Source: Blastococcus sp. PRF04-17 (GTDB lineage: Bacteria > Actinomycetota > Actinomycetes > Mycobacteriales > Geodermatophilaceae). Taken from it: DNA of 64,000 nucleotides. The notes below the pieces were generated by a model. It was not told the DNA's origin and searched no databases. It worked only from the letters and a program-made list of their open reading frames with translations. Both the position numbers and the translations under genes were made by a program. Positions 32,529-42,189 of this stretch are shown here, in pieces. Location of the stretch: contig NZ_CP095412.1 of NCBI RefSeq assembly GCF_023016265.1, forward strand, positions 4,216,001-4,280,000, written 5' to 3'. How positions within the stretch are numbered: position 1 is the stretch's first letter; each line of letters begins with the position of its first letter.

Positions 32529-33042
32529 GCGGACGGCAGCGATGAGCGGCGGCGGGGTGGCCAGGCTGCGGCCGCTGCCCTATGACGACCCGCTGGCGCA
32601 GCACCTCGTCGCGCAGGTGCAGCAGGAGTACGTCACCCGCTACGGCGGCCCCGACGAGGCTGTCGTCGATCCGGCGGAGTTCCGGCCACCGTCCGGGATC
32701 TTCCTGGTGGCCGAGGTCGACGGCGTCCCCGCCGGGTGCGGGGCCTGGCGCGCCCTGCCGACCGGTGAGGCGGAGATCAAGCGCGTCTACGTGGCGCCGG
32801 CATTCCGCCGCCGCGGACTGGCCGCGCTGATCGTCGCGGCGCTGGAGGACGGCGCGGCGGCCGCGGGCCATGCGTCGGTGATCCTCAACACCGGCGACCA
32901 GCAACCCGAGGCGATCGCGCTGTACGAACGGCTCGGATACCGATCGGTGCCGGGGTACGGCATCTACGCGTGCTCGCCGGGCGCGGTCTTCCTGGGCAAG
33001 GAACTGGCGCTCGGCGACGAGGAGCCACCGTGGGCGTCGTGA
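32512..33042 (+). CDS. GNAT-family N-acetyltransferase
   Basis: 176 residues. The acetyl-CoA site is AEIKRVYVAPAFRRRGLAAL (motif A, RRRGLA), followed by ILNTGDQQPEAIALYERLGY (motif B). The substrate is unknown. It overlaps both thiL and the next gene, so the three are probably one transcript. Start ATG 32512 follows GAGAGG. Confidence 0.88.
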   Translation: MSTSAERTAAMSGGGVARLRPLPYDDPLAQHLVAQVQQEYVTRYGGPDEAVVDPAEFRPPSGIFLVAEVDGVPAGCGAWRALPTGEAEIKRVYVAPAFRRRGLAALIVAALEDGAAAAGHASVILNTGDQQPEAIALYERLGYRSVPGYGIYACSPGAVFLGKELALGDEEPPWAS

Positions 33043-33665
33043 CCTTCTCGGCGGCCTACGGCGCGGCGGGCGCGGAGGTGGCACCGGCCGTGGCCGAACG
33101 GCTCGGTCTGCCCTTCCACGACCGCGCCATCCCGGCACAGGTCGCCGGGCGGCTCGGCGTCCCGGTCGCCGAGGCGGAGGCCAACGACGAGACCGTCGTG
33201 CGCGGACTCTGGCGGCTGGTCGCGTCACTGGGCACCATGCCCGACCCGGTCGGAGGGGTGCTCCCGACGTCGCCGCTGCCCGACGCCCGCGCCTACCGCC
33301 AGCAGACCGAGCGGTTGCTGGAGGAGATCGCGGCCGGCCCCGGCGGAGTGGTGCTCGGCCGGGCCGGGGCGCTGGTGCTCAAGGACCGGCCCGACGTCCT
33401 GCACGTGCGCTTGGACGGCCCCCGGGAGGCCCGGCTCCAGTCGGCGGTCCTGCGGTCGGGCCGCCCGGTCGAGGAGATCCGCCGCGAGATGGAGGTCAAC
33501 GACCGGACGCGCGAGGCCTACGTCCGCCACTTCTACCGGTGCGATCCCGCGGCGGCCAGGCACTACCACCTGGTCGTGGACAGCACGGCGATCCCGGTGG
33601 ATGCCGTGGTCGACCTCGTCGTCACGGCGGCGCGAGCTCGGGGGATCGGCGCGGGCGGGCATTGA
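33030..33665 (+). CDS. cytidylate-kinase-like family protein
   Basis: 211 residues. It matches the cytidylate-kinase-like family: VVTFSAAYGAAGAEVAPAVA (a modified P-loop area without a classic GKST), LPFHDRAIP, GGVVLGRAGALVLKDRPDVL, RLDGPREARLQ, then an NDRTREAYVRHFY segment and VDSTAIPVDAVVDL. Members are P-loop NTPase folds of uncertain activity. GTG 33030 follows GAGGAG within the end of the acetyltransferase gene. Confidence 0.8.
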   Translation: MGVVTFSAAYGAAGAEVAPAVAERLGLPFHDRAIPAQVAGRLGVPVAEAEANDETVVRGLWRLVASLGTMPDPVGGVLPTSPLPDARAYRQQTERLLEEIAAGPGGVVLGRAGALVLKDRPDVLHVRLDGPREARLQSAVLRSGRPVEEIRREMEVNDRTREAYVRHFYRCDPAAARHYHLVVDSTAIPVDAVVDLVVTAARARGIGAGGH

Positions 33666-33726
33666 ACCGGGCGGTGCCACGACGCAGCGCGTTCCGGCAT
33701 CGCCTGGTTCAACCCTCCGCAAACGA

Positions 33727-33758
33727 AGAACCCCGGCGGCACAGGCCACCGGGGTTCT
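33727..33758. terminator. bidirectional terminator between the kinase-like gene and rpmB
   Basis: AGAACCCCGG at 33727-33736 pairs with CCGGGGTTCT at 33749-33758, with an inner GGC/GCC pair and one mismatch. It serves both convergent genes. Confidence 0.8.
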
Positions 33759-33775
33759 GCTGCGTCACGCCTCGA

Positions 33776-33967
33776 TCAGGCGCGCACGACCTTGCCCGCG
33801 CGGATGCACGAGGTGCACGCGTTGATCCGGCGACGGTTGCCGGGGGCGATCAGCGCCCGCACGGACTGGATGTTCGGGTTCCAACGGCGCGGCGTGCGGC
33901 GGTGCGAGTGCGACACCGACATACCGAAACCGGGGCCCTTGCCACAGACATCGCAGTTGGCAGCCAC
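33776..33967 (-). CDS. rpmB: 50S ribosomal protein L28
   Basis: 63 residues: AANCDVCGKGPGFGMSVSHS, RRTPRRWNPNIQSVRA, INACTSCIRAGKVVRA. Both zinc-type CxxC pairs (CDVC and CTSC) are kept, so this is the zinc-binding (C+) form. A zinc-limited paralogue, if present, is elsewhere. ATG 33967 is preceded by GGGAG. Confidence 0.96.
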   Translation of the reverse strand: MAANCDVCGKGPGFGMSVSHSHRRTPRRWNPNIQSVRALIAPGNRRRINACTSCIRAGKVVRA

Positions 33968-34125
33968 GGTTGATCACTCCCAGGGATTCGTTCATACGGG
34001 CGGGGCGAAGGCGCACCCGCGTCAAGACCGTCCAGCAGTCTAACCGTTCCCGCACCGGAACGTCGCCGCGGCCCTGGAACGCCCGCGACCGCCCGACGAC
34101 GACCGGCCTTGTCGCCGGCCATGGG

Positions 34126-34131
34126 TACCCT
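34126..34131 (+). promoter_or_regulatory. -10 element of the DAK2-domain gene (leaderless)
   Basis: TACCCT lies 6 bases before GTG 34138, with no ribosome binding site. Confidence 0.45.
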
Positions 34132-34137
34132 CCGCCC

Positions 34138-35757
34138 GTGCTGCAGGCGCTGGACGAAGCCGCGGTCGGTCAGTGGTACCGGGCCGTGGTCGCCGTCCTG
34201 TCCGAGTCCAGCAGCCAACTCGACGACCTCAACGTCTTCCCGGTGCCCGACGGCGACACGGGGACGAACCTGCTGCTCACCGCCCAGGCCGCCGTCGCCG
34301 CTCTCGAACGCGAGGGGCCGCGGACCACCGAGTCGGCCTGGTCGGTGCTCGCCCGCGGCGCGGTCCTCGGTGCCCGCGGCAACTCGGGCACGATCCTCGC
34401 GCAGCTGCTCCGCGGCCTCGCCGACCACCTCGCCGGCCAGGCACCGGCCGACGGCCCGACCTTCGCCGCCGCGCTGCAGAAGGCCGCCGACACGGCGTAC
34501 ACCGCGGTGGCCGACCCCGAGGAGGGGACGTTCCTCACGGTCGCTCGCGCGGGCGCCGAAGCGGCCGTCGCGTCGGTCGACGGCGGGCGCACCGACCTGG
34601 CCGATGTCGTCCGCGCGGCCGCCGACGGCGCCCGGGTCGCCCTGGACGCGACACCGGAACAACTGGCGGCACTCCGCGACGCCGGCGTCGTCGACGCCGG
34701 TGGCGCGGGTCTGTGCCTGGTGCTGGACGCCCTGGTGAGCACGGTCACCGGAGTCGAACCCGCCCGCCCGCCACTCGCGCCCCGCGACCACTCCACCGGG
34801 CACGGCCACCGGCACCCGGCCGACCATCGACCGCACCAACCGCCGGCGGGCCCCGGGAGCGAGGTCCAGTACCTCCTCGCCGACACCGACGAGAGCGCGG
34901 TCGCGCGGCTCCACGAGCGCCTGGCTGCCCTGGGCGACAGCCTCGTCGTCGTCGGCGTCGACACCCCGACCGGGCGGGAGTGGAACGTCCACGTCCACGT
35001 CACCGACGTGGGCGCCGCCATCGAAGCCGGCATCGAGGCCGGTCGGCCGTACCGGATCTCGGTCACGCCGCTGGCACCTGTCCTCCCGCCGGCGCCGGTC
35101 CCGGGCAGCCGCGCCGTCGTCGCGGTGGCTCCGAGCGACGGCCTCGCCCAGTTGTTCGCCGGAGAGGGCGTCCGCGTCGTCGCGGTGAGCCCCGACGGCG
35201 TGACGGAGGAGGCGATCCTCGACGAGATCATCGCCTCGGCGGCGCACGAGGTCGTCGTCCTCCCGAACGACGCGGAACTCACCCCCACGGCCAACCGCGC
35301 CGCGGCGCGCGCCCGCGAGGCCGGCCGCGACGTCGGCGTCGTCCCCACCCGGTCCCCGGTGCAGGGGCTGGCCGCCATCGCCGTGGCCGACCCCGCCCGC
35401 CGCTTCGGCGACGACGTGATCGCGATGGCCGAGGCGGCCGCAGCCACCCGGTGGGCCGAGGTGACGGTCGCCGAGCAGGAGGCACTCACCTCCGCCGGCC
35501 GCTGCCAGCAGGGCGACGCCCTGGGGTCGGCCGAGGGCGACGTCGTCGTCATCGGCGATGACCTCGGAGCCGTCGCCTGCGAGCTCCTCGACCGGCTGCT
35601 CTCGGCCGGCGGCGAGATGGCGACCCTCGTGGTGGGCCCCGACGACGACCTGGGGGACCGGGTGTGCCGTCACCTGTCGACGGCACACCCGACCATCGAG
35701 GTGATCCGCTACGGCGGTGGCCCGAGCGGCGTCCCGCTCCAGGTGGGGGTGGAGTGA
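34138..35757 (+). CDS. DAK2-domain protein, FakA/YloV-like kinase
   Basis: 539 residues. The N-terminal DhaL/DAK2 domain has DDLNVFPVPDGDTGTNLLLT (Mg-ATP Asp residues), ARGNSGTILAQLLRGL and DAGGAGLCLVLDAL. The C-terminal half (VVLPNDAELTPTANRAAARA, VVPTRSPVQGLAAIAVADP) matches the FakA type C-domain. FakA phosphorylates fatty acids held by FakB in other bacteria; no fakB is visible here. A His-rich linker (about residues 220-235) joins the halves. It precedes recG as in mycobacteria (Rv2974c). Confidence 0.88.
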   Translation: MLQALDEAAVGQWYRAVVAVLSESSSQLDDLNVFPVPDGDTGTNLLLTAQAAVAALEREGPRTTESAWSVLARGAVLGARGNSGTILAQLLRGLADHLAGQAPADGPTFAAALQKAADTAYTAVADPEEGTFLTVARAGAEAAVASVDGGRTDLADVVRAAADGARVALDATPEQLAALRDAGVVDAGGAGLCLVLDALVSTVTGVEPARPPLAPRDHSTGHGHRHPADHRPHQPPAGPGSEVQYLLADTDESAVARLHERLAALGDSLVVVGVDTPTGREWNVHVHVTDVGAAIEAGIEAGRPYRISVTPLAPVLPPAPVPGSRAVVAVAPSDGLAQLFAGEGVRVVAVSPDGVTEEAILDEIIASAAHEVVVLPNDAELTPTANRAAARAREAGRDVGVVPTRSPVQGLAAIAVADPARRFGDDVIAMAEAAAATRWAEVTVAEQEALTSAGRCQQGDALGSAEGDVVVIGDDLGAVACELLDRLLSAGGEMATLVVGPDDDLGDRVCRHLSTAHPTIEVIRYGGGPSGVPLQVGVE

Positions 35758-35766
35758 GGTGACGCC

Positions 35767-37956
35767 GTGGCGGTGACCCTCGAGACCCCGCTGGCCCGTG
35801 TGCTCGGCGCCCGGACCGCGAAGGGCATGGCCGAGTCGCTCAACCTGCACACGGTGCGCCACCTGCTCCGGCACTACCCGCGGCGCTATGCCCGCCGTGG
35901 CGAGATGGCCCGCCTCGACGACCTCCAGCAGGGCGACCGCGTCACGATCCTGGCCCAGGTGAGGAACGTGAGCAGCCGCCGCATGCGCCAGCGGCACGGC
36001 ACGATCACCGAGGTCACCGTGGGCGACGGCGCCGGCTCGATGAAGCTGGTCTTCTTCAACCACAAGCACGCCCGCCTCGAGCCGGGCGTCTGGGGCCTGT
36101 TCGCCGGAACGGTCGGCAAGTACCAGGGGCAGCTCCAGTTCACCCACCCCGACATGCACCTCCTCACGGGCGGCGACGACAGCGACGACGACTGGGCGCG
36201 CGAGATGGTGCCGATCTACCCGGCGACCAAGGACGTCTCCAGCTGGGTGATCCAGAAATCGGTGAAGCTGCTGCTCGGTGCATCGGGCGGCCTGAGCGAA
36301 CTGGTCGAGGACCCGCTCCCCGAGGAGATGCGCACCCGCCATGGCCTGCCCTGGCTGCACGCGGCGCTGCTCGACATCCACCGGCCGACCTCGCCCGAGG
36401 ACGTCGAACGCGCCCGCCACCGGCTCAAGTGGGACGAGGCGCTGATCCTCCAGCTGACCCTGGCCGCCCGCCGTCGCGCCGCCGCCCTGGAGCCCGGCAC
36501 CGCCCGGCCGCGCCGGCCCGGCGGCCTCCTCGACGCGGTCGACGCGGCGCTGCCGTTCGAGCTCACGGAGGGCCAGCGCGCCGTGGGGGAGGAGCTCGCC
36601 GCCGAGCTCGACCGCGACCAGCCCATGCACCGCCTGCTCCAGGGGGAGGTCGGCTCCGGCAAGACGGTCGTCGCCCTGAGGGCCATGGCCCAGGTCGTGG
36701 ACGCAGGAGGCCAGGCCGCGCTGCTCGCCCCGACGGAGGTCCTGGCGGCGCAGCACGCCCGCGGTATCCGCCAGCTCCTCGGCCCGCTCGGGCGGGCCGG
36801 AGAGCTCGACGGCGACCCGGACGGCACGCGGGTCACGCTGCTCACCGGGTCCCTCAAGGCAGCTGCCCGGCGGGCCGCCCTCGCCGAGGTCGCCGACGGC
36901 AGCGCCGGCATCGTCATCGGCACGCACGCCCTCCTCCAGGAGACCGTCGCCTTCGCCGACCTCGGCCTGGTGGTCATCGACGAGCAGCACCGCTTCGGTG
37001 TCGAGCAGCGCGACGCGCTCCGCGCGAAGGGCAGCCGGCCGCCGCACGTCCTCGTCATGACGGCGACGCCCATCCCCCGCACCGTCGCGATGACCGTGTA
37101 CGGCGACCTGGAGATCTCCACGCTGCGCCAGCTGCCCAGCGGGCGCGGCGGCGTGGCCAGCTCCGTCGTGCCCATCCAGGACAAGCCGGCCTGGCTCGAT
37201 CGCGCCTGGGCGCGGCTGCGCGAGGAGGTCGCCGCCGGCCGCCAGGCCTACGTCGTGTGCCCGCGGATCGGTGACGAGACCGGGCCGGACGACGAGCCCG
37301 AGGACGCCGACGGCGCGCCGGACGACCGCGGTGCCGACCGCCGGCCGCCGCTGGCCGTCCTCGATGTCGCGGAGATGCTGCGCGCGGGCCCCCTCGCCGG
37401 GCTGCGGCTCGACCTCCTGCACGGCCGCATGACGCCGGAGGAGAAGGACGCCGCCATGCAGGCGTTCGCCGCGGGGGAGACCGACGTCCTCGTCGCCACG
37501 ACCGTCGTCGAGGTCGGTGTCGACGTCCCCAACGCGACAGTCATGGTCGTCATGGACGCCGACCGGTTCGGCGTGAGCCAGCTGCACCAGCTGCGCGGTC
37601 GCGTCGCTCGTGGCAGGCACCAGGGACTGTGCCTGCTGGTCACCGAGGTGTCGCTGGCGTCGTCCACGGGGCAGCGGCTCGCCGCGGTGGCCGCGACCTC
37701 CGACGGTTTCGAGCTGGCCCGCCTCGACCTCGAGACCCGGCGCGAGGGTGACATCCTCGGTGCGGCCCAGTCCGGCCGCAGGTCCGGGGTCCGGATGCTG
37801 TCCCTCCTCGAGGACGAGCAGCTCATCGCCGCGGCGCGCGCCGAGGCGACCGCCCTGCTCGACACCGAGCGCGGGCTCGCCGACCACCCCGGGCTGGCCG
37901 CGGAGGTGGCCGCTCTCGCGACCGACGACCGCGCGGAGTGGCTGGAGAAGGCATGA
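35767..37956 (+). CDS. recG: ATP-dependent DNA helicase RecG
   Basis: 729 residues. The N-terminal wedge/OB domain spans about residues 50-150. Helicase motifs follow: Walker A LLQGEVGSGKTVVALRAM, DEQH-type box VVIDEQHRFGVEQR, MTATPIPRT, and C-terminal TTVVEVGVDVPNATVMVVMD with QLRGRVARGRHQG. It remodels stalled replication forks. GTG 35767 follows GAGGTG. The stop overlaps the rsmD ATG. Confidence 0.96.
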   Translation: MAVTLETPLARVLGARTAKGMAESLNLHTVRHLLRHYPRRYARRGEMARLDDLQQGDRVTILAQVRNVSSRRMRQRHGTITEVTVGDGAGSMKLVFFNHKHARLEPGVWGLFAGTVGKYQGQLQFTHPDMHLLTGGDDSDDDWAREMVPIYPATKDVSSWVIQKSVKLLLGASGGLSELVEDPLPEEMRTRHGLPWLHAALLDIHRPTSPEDVERARHRLKWDEALILQLTLAARRRAAALEPGTARPRRPGGLLDAVDAALPFELTEGQRAVGEELAAELDRDQPMHRLLQGEVGSGKTVVALRAMAQVVDAGGQAALLAPTEVLAAQHARGIRQLLGPLGRAGELDGDPDGTRVTLLTGSLKAAARRAALAEVADGSAGIVIGTHALLQETVAFADLGLVVIDEQHRFGVEQRDALRAKGSRPPHVLVMTATPIPRTVAMTVYGDLEISTLRQLPSGRGGVASSVVPIQDKPAWLDRAWARLREEVAAGRQAYVVCPRIGDETGPDDEPEDADGAPDDRGADRRPPLAVLDVAEMLRAGPLAGLRLDLLHGRMTPEEKDAAMQAFAAGETDVLVATTVVEVGVDVPNATVMVVMDADRFGVSQLHQLRGRVARGRHQGLCLLVTEVSLASSTGQRLAAVAATSDGFELARLDLETRREGDILGAAQSGRRSGVRMLSLLEDEQLIAAARAEATALLDTERGLADHPGLAAEVAALATDDRAEWLEKA

Positions 37957-38507
37957 CCCGGGTCATCTCCGGCGTCGCGGGCGGGCGTCGGCTGAAGGTG
38001 CCTCGGTCCGGCGTCCGCCCCACCGGCGACCGGGCGCGCGAGGCGCTGTTCAACGCGCTGGGTCATCTGCTCGAGGTGCGGGGCGCGGCCGTCCTCGATC
38101 TGTACGCGGGCTCCGGCGCGCTCGGCATCGAGGCGCTCTCCCGCGGCGCGGAGCAGGCGGTCTTCGTCGAGTCGGCGCCCGCCGTCCTCGCGGTCCTGCG
38201 GGAGAACCTCGCCGCGATCGGCCTCCCCGGCGGGCGGGTCGTCGCGGGTTCCGTGCCCACGGTCGTCGCGGGCGCTGCCCCGCACCGGTTCGACCTCGTG
38301 CTCGCCGACCCGCCGTACGCGACGACCGCGACGGAGGTGGTGACCGTGCTCGAGCGGCTCGCCTCGAACGGGTGGCTCGGTCCGGGCGCCGTCGTGGTCG
38401 TGGAGCGGTCCAGCAGGGACGAACCCTTCGAGTGGCCGACACCCCTGGCCGGTCTGCGCGACCGGCGATACGGGGAGGCCCTGCTCCGGTACGGTCAGTC
38501 CCCGTGA
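37953..38507 (+). CDS. rsmD: 16S rRNA (guanine-N2) methyltransferase RsmD
   Basis: 184 residues. It methylates G966 of 16S rRNA in the family. TRVISGVAGGRRLKVP and RPTGDRAREALFNAL at the N-terminus; SAM motif LDLYAGSGALGIEALSRGA; catalytic motif as LVLADPPYA (DPPY). ATG 37953 overlaps the recG stop; the end overlaps coaD by 4 bases. Confidence 0.93.
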   Translation: MTRVISGVAGGRRLKVPRSGVRPTGDRAREALFNALGHLLEVRGAAVLDLYAGSGALGIEALSRGAEQAVFVESAPAVLAVLRENLAAIGLPGGRVVAGSVPTVVAGAAPHRFDLVLADPPYATTATEVVTVLERLASNGWLGPGAVVVVERSSRDEPFEWPTPLAGLRDRRYGEALLRYGQSP

Positions 38508-38992
38508 GGCGTGCCGTCTGCCCCGGGTCCTTCGATCCGGTCACCAACGGTCATGTCGACGTCATCAACCGGGCGGCCGGGCTCTACGACGAGCTCGTCG
38601 TCGCGGTGCTGGTGAACCCGGGCAAGGCCGGCCTGTTCAGCGTGGACGAGCGCATGGAGCTGCTCCGGGACGCCGTCGCCGAGCTGCCCAACGTCACCGT
38701 CGACAGCTTCGAGGGGCTCCTCGTCGACTACTGCCGCAGCCACCAGCTCCCGGTGATCGTCAAGGGGCTGCGCGCGGTCAGCGACTTCGAGTACGAGCTG
38801 CAGATGGCGCAGATGAATCGCGAGCTCGCCGGCGTCGAGACTCTGTTCGTGCCGACCGCGCCGCAGGTGGGGCACCTCTCGTCGAGTCTGGTCAAGCAGA
38901 TCGCGAACTTCGGCGGCGACGTCTCCCGGCTGGTCCCGAAGGCGGTCAACGACCGCCTGGTCGAACGCGCCGGACGGGAGCGCCGGCCGTGA
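38504..38992 (+). CDS. coaD: phosphopantetheine adenylyltransferase
   Basis: 162 residues, a normal length. It makes dephospho-CoA from 4'-phosphopantetheine and ATP. The nucleotidyltransferase motif is CPGSFDPVTNGHVDVINRA, with VKGLRAVSDFEYELQMAQMN and the second motif HLSSSLVKQIANFGGDVS. GTG start in an rsmD-coaD-sepIVA overlapping chain. Confidence 0.96.
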   Translation: MRRAVCPGSFDPVTNGHVDVINRAAGLYDELVVAVLVNPGKAGLFSVDERMELLRDAVAELPNVTVDSFEGLLVDYCRSHQLPVIVKGLRAVSDFEYELQMAQMNRELAGVETLFVPTAPQVGHLSSSLVKQIANFGGDVSRLVPKAVNDRLVERAGRERRP

Positions 38993-39645
38993 CCGAGGTC
39001 GTCTACCGGCTCTACGAGACCGTCGACGAGCTCACGACCGTCATCGAGAACGCCCGCAGCGTGCCGATGTCCAGCTCCTGCATGGTGCCGCGGGACCACC
39101 TCCTCGACCTCCTCGACGACCTCCGCGAGTCCCTTCCCGAGGACGTGCGGGCCGCCGGGGCGATCGTCGAGCAGCGCACCGAGATCCTGCAGCAGGCGCA
39201 GGCCGAGGCCGAGCGGCTCACCGGCCGCACCCGCGGCGAGAGCGAGCAACTGCTGAGCGCCGCCCGTCGCCAGCGCGAGGAGCTGCTCGGCACCGCCCGC
39301 CGCCAGCGCGACGAGCTGCTCGCCCAGGCGCAGGTCGAGGCAGAGCAGCTGCTCGCCGACGCCGAGGCCGAGGCCGACCGGATCATCGCTGAGGGGCAGG
39401 CCCACCGGGAGGCGCTCATCGCCGATGCCGTGGCCGAGCACGAGCGTCTGATCACCGAGACCGAGGTCTACCGCAGCGCCGTCGCCCGGGCCGACGAGCT
39501 CGGCGCCCAGACGGCGGCGGACGTCGCCCGCATGCGGGCCGAGGTCGACCAGTACGTGGACAGCCGGCTGGCCGACTTCGGCACGACGCTCGAGCGCATG
39601 CTGACCTCCGTGGAGAAGGCCCGGACGACGCTTCGGGAGCCCTGA
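38989..39645 (+). CDS. sepIVA: SepIVA/DivIVA-like coiled-coil division protein
   Basis: 218 residues. Start YRLYETVDELTTVIENARSV, then PMSSSCMVPRDHLLDLLDDL, closely parallel mycobacterial SepIVA (Rv2927c) at the same locus. From about residue 60 to 200 it is a long charged coiled coil with AEAE/QRDELL repeats. SepIVA helps septum and cell-envelope assembly in mycobacteria; the function here is inferred. GTG 38989 overlaps the coaD stop. Confidence 0.88.
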   Translation: MTEVVYRLYETVDELTTVIENARSVPMSSSCMVPRDHLLDLLDDLRESLPEDVRAAGAIVEQRTEILQQAQAEAERLTGRTRGESEQLLSAARRQREELLGTARRQRDELLAQAQVEAEQLLADAEAEADRIIAEGQAHREALIADAVAEHERLITETEVYRSAVARADELGAQTAADVARMRAEVDQYVDSRLADFGTTLERMLTSVEKARTTLREP

Positions 39646-39656
39646 GCGCGATCGGG

Positions 39657-39698
39657 TAGTCTGGGCGTCCGGTCCGACCGTCGGGTGATCCCGGTCGG
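39657..39698 (+). promoter_or_regulatory. promoter -10 and structured 5' UTR of yceD-rpmF
   Basis: TAGTCT at 39657-39662 would start a transcript near 39669, leaving about 60 untranslated bases. CCGACCG (39674-39680) pairs with CGGTCGG (39692-39698), giving a 7-bp hairpin ahead of yceD. Confidence 0.4.
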
Positions 39699-39730
39699 CC
39701 GTCCTCCCGCTGCCTACCGCGAGTACCGAC

Positions 39731-40369
39731 ATGTCTGCTGCTGCTCCGCACCGCTCCGGCGCTGCGTCCCCGGGCTCTCCGCCCGTCCAGGACCGGCGTC
39801 CCGCAGCCAACCCCTGGAAGGTCGACCTGCGCGAGCTCGGTCGCCGCGCCGGGTCGCTCCAGGAGCTGGACCGGACGGCGCCGGCGCCGGCCGACTGGCG
39901 GGTCGAGCTGATCGGCGTACCCGAGGGGGCGGGCGTGCACATGGTCTTCCGGCTCGAGTCGGTCATGGAAGGCGTTCTCGTCTCCGGCGAGATCGAGGTC
40001 CCCGTGGCCGGTTCCTGCGCCCGCTGCCTCGAGCCGGTCGAGGACTCGCTCGCCCTCGACGTCCAGGAGCTCTTCGCCTACCCCGGCAGCACGACCGAGA
40101 CGACCAGCGAGGAGGACGAGGTCCGCCACATCGAGGGCGACTTCCTCGACCTGGAGCCGCTGGCCCGCGACACCATCGTGCTGAACCTGCCGCTCGCGCC
40201 CGTGTGCAGCGACGACTGCCAGGGCCTGTGCGCCGACTGCGGTCAGCGCCTCGACGACCTCCCGGCCGACCACACGCACGAGGTGGTCGACCCCCGCTGG
40301 GCCGGTCTGGCCCAGAGATTCACTTCCTCGTCGGGCATCCCCGACGAGCAGACCCACAAGGAGAACTGA
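39731..40369 (+). CDS. yceD: YceD/DUF177-family protein
   Basis: 212 residues. It has the family core [20 protein letters not shown], the acidic [19 protein letters not shown] stretch, and the Cys cluster [20 protein letters not shown]. YceD proteins are linked to 23S rRNA accumulation and are regularly encoded with rpmF, as here (rpmF begins 2 bases after). The first about 30 residues are variable. Other ATG or GTG starts are possible; ATG 39731 is the first after the UTR hairpin. Confidence 0.9.
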   Translation: MSAAAPHRSGAASPGSPPVQDRRPAANPWKVDLRELGRRAGSLQELDRTAPAPADWRVELIGVPEGAGVHMVFRLESVMEGVLVSGEIEVPVAGSCARCLEPVEDSLALDVQELFAYPGSTTETTSEEDEVRHIEGDFLDLEPLARDTIVLNLPLAPVCSDDCQGLCADCGQRLDDLPADHTHEVVDPRWAGLAQRFTSSSGIPDEQTHKEN

Positions 40370-40371
40370 CC

Positions 40372-40551
40372 GTGGCTGTCCCGAAGCGGAAGATGTCCCG
40401 CGCCAACACCCGTTCGCGCCGGTCGATGTGGAAGGCCTCCGCGCCGACCCTGTCGCCGTGCCCGAACCGGGCCTGCGGCGCCCTCAAGCCCCCGCACCAG
40501 GCGTGCCCCACCTGCGGCCAGTACGACGGCCGCCAGGTCCTCTCGGTCTGA
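40372..40551 (+). CDS. rpmF: 50S ribosomal protein L32
   Basis: 59 residues: [20 protein letters not shown], then the zinc pairs CPNRAC and CPTCGQ. GTG 40372 has AAGGAG at 40358-40363, inside the end of yceD. Confidence 0.96.
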   Translation: MAVPKRKMSRANTRSRRSMWKASAPTLSPCPNRACGALKPPHQACPTCGQYDGRQVLSV

Positions 40552-40574
40552 ACTGACCGCTGAGTCGATCGTTC

Positions 40575-41309
40575 GTGGCGGAGGACGACCGGGTCGCGCC
40601 TGGTGGTGAGAAGCACGCCGAGCGGGCTGCCCAGTGGCTCCGGGACGCGCTCGGCGTCGAGCTGCCCGACGGGCTCCTCGGCCTGGCGCTGACCCACCGG
40701 TCGTTCGCCTACGAGAACGGCGGGCTGCCGACCAACGAGCGCCTGGAGTTCCTGGGCGACTCGGTGCTCGGCCTCGTCGTCACCGACGAGCTCTACCGCA
40801 GCCAGCCCGACCTGCCCGAGGGGCAGCTGGCCAAGCTGCGGGCGTCGGTCGTCAACATGACCTCGCTGGCGCGCGTCGCCCGGCGGCTCGGCGACGGGGG
40901 CATCGGCCCGCACCTGCTGCTCGGCCGCGGGGAGGAGACCACCGGCGGGCGCGACAAGGACTCGATCCTCGCCGACGCCCTCGAGGCGCTCATCGGAGCC
41001 GTGCACCTGGGCTGCGGCCTCGAGGCGGCCGGCGCCCTGGTGCACCGGCTGTTCGACCCGCTCCTGGTCGAGGCGGCCACCCGCGGCGCCGGCCTGGACT
41101 GGAAGACCAGCCTCCAGGAGCTCGGCGCGGCCCGTGGCCTCGGCGCCCCCAACTACGAGGTCGAGGACGACGGCCCCGACCACGCGAAGACGTTCACCGC
41201 GGCGGTCAGGCTGGCCGACACGGTCTACGGCCGCGGCGCCGGCCGCACCAAGAAGGCGGCCGAGCAGGAGGCCGCAGAGGCGGCCTGGCGCGCGCTCTCC
41301 GAGGTGTAG
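40575..41309 (+). CDS. rnc: ribonuclease III
   Basis: 244 residues. It cleaves double-stranded RNA in rRNA maturation and decay. The signature is [20 protein letters not shown] (residues near 56-75, catalytic Glu and Asp), with the second acidic site [12 protein letters not shown]. The C-terminal double-stranded-RNA-binding domain begins near [14 protein letters not shown] and ends [20 protein letters not shown]. Confidence 0.96.
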   Translation: MAEDDRVAPGGEKHAERAAQWLRDALGVELPDGLLGLALTHRSFAYENGGLPTNERLEFLGDSVLGLVVTDELYRSQPDLPEGQLAKLRASVVNMTSLARVARRLGDGGIGPHLLLGRGEETTGGRDKDSILADALEALIGAVHLGCGLEAAGALVHRLFDPLLVEAATRGAGLDWKTSLQELGAARGLGAPNYEVEDDGPDHAKTFTAAVRLADTVYGRGAGRTKKAAEQEAAEAAWRALSEV

Positions 41310-41313
41310 ACCC

Positions 41314-42189
41314 GTGCCCGAGCTACCGGAGGTCGAGGTCGTCCGGCGCGGCCTGGAGCAGTGGGTCGCCGGCCGGACGGTCGCGTCGGTCGAGGTCCGC
41401 CACCCCCGCGCCGTCCGCCGCCACCTCGAGGGCGCCGACTCCTTCGTCGCCCAGCTGACCGGCCGCACGCTCACCGCCGCCCACCGGCGCGGCAAGTACC
41501 TCTGGCTCCCGCTGGCCGAGCCCGACGGGACGCCGTCCGGCCGCGCCCTGGTCGGCCACCTCGGCATGAGCGGTCAGCTGCTGGTCGAGAAGCCGTCCCA
41601 GCCCGACGAGACCCACCTGCGGGCCCGGTTCACCTTCACCGACGGCGGACGCGAGCTCCGCTTCGTCGACCAGCGCACCTTCGGCGGGCTGGTCGTCGAG
41701 GAGGCCGACGGAGACGAGGTCCCGGCCCGGCTCGCGCACATCGCGATCGACCCCCTGGACGACGCGTTCGACGTCGACGCCTTCTCGGCTGCGCTGCGCC
41801 GACGGCGCACGGAGGTCAAGCGGGCGCTGCTGGACCAGACCCTCATCGGAGGCGTGGGCAACATCTACGCGGACGAGGCCCTGTGGCGGGCCCGCCTGCA
41901 CGGGGCGCGGCCGACCGGGAAGCTGACCCGCGCCCAGGTGGCCGACCTGCTCGACGGCGTCCGCGACGTGCTGGGGGAGGCGCTGGCGCAGGGCGGCACC
42001 TCCTTCGACTCCCTGTACGTCGACGTCAACGGGCAGAGCGGCTACTTCTCCCGCTTCCTGGCGGTCTACGGCCAGGCGGACCGGCCGTGCCCGCGGTGCG
42101 GGAGCGCCATCCGCCGCGAGTCGTTCATGAACCGCTCCAGCTACAGCTGCCCGACCTGCCAGCCGCGTCCGAGAGGGCGCCGGTCGTGA
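41314..42189 (+). CDS. mutM: formamidopyrimidine-DNA glycosylase
   Basis: 291 residues. It excises oxidised purines such as 8-oxoguanine. The catalytic N-terminal Pro and Glu are in [13 protein letters not shown] (after GTG/Met removal). The middle has [20 protein letters not shown], and the helix-two-turn-helix [20 protein letters not shown]. The C-terminal zinc finger is CPRCGS then CPTCQ. GTG 41314 is 4 bases after the rnc stop; the end overlaps acyP. Confidence 0.96.
   Translation: MPELPEVEVVRRGLEQWVAGRTVASVEVRHPRAVRRHLEGADSFVAQLTGRTLTAAHRRGKYLWLPLAEPDGTPSGRALVGHLGMSGQLLVEKPSQPDETHLRARFTFTDGGRELRFVDQRTFGGLVVEEADGDEVPARLAHIAIDPLDDAFDVDAFSAALRRRRTEVKRALLDQTLIGGVGNIYADEALWRARLHGARPTGKLTRAQVADLLDGVRDVLGEALAQGGTSFDSLYVDVNGQSGYFSRFLAVYGQADRPCPRCGSAIRRESFMNRSSYSCPTCQPRPRGRRS

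Noticed and set aside
33850-37887. Very long open frame on the minus strand (over 1300 codons) across the DAK2 and recG genes
   Set aside because: It is the shadow of real plus-strand genes in GC-rich DNA; the translation has no recognisable domain and is rich in Gly, Arg and Asp as expected for an antisense frame.
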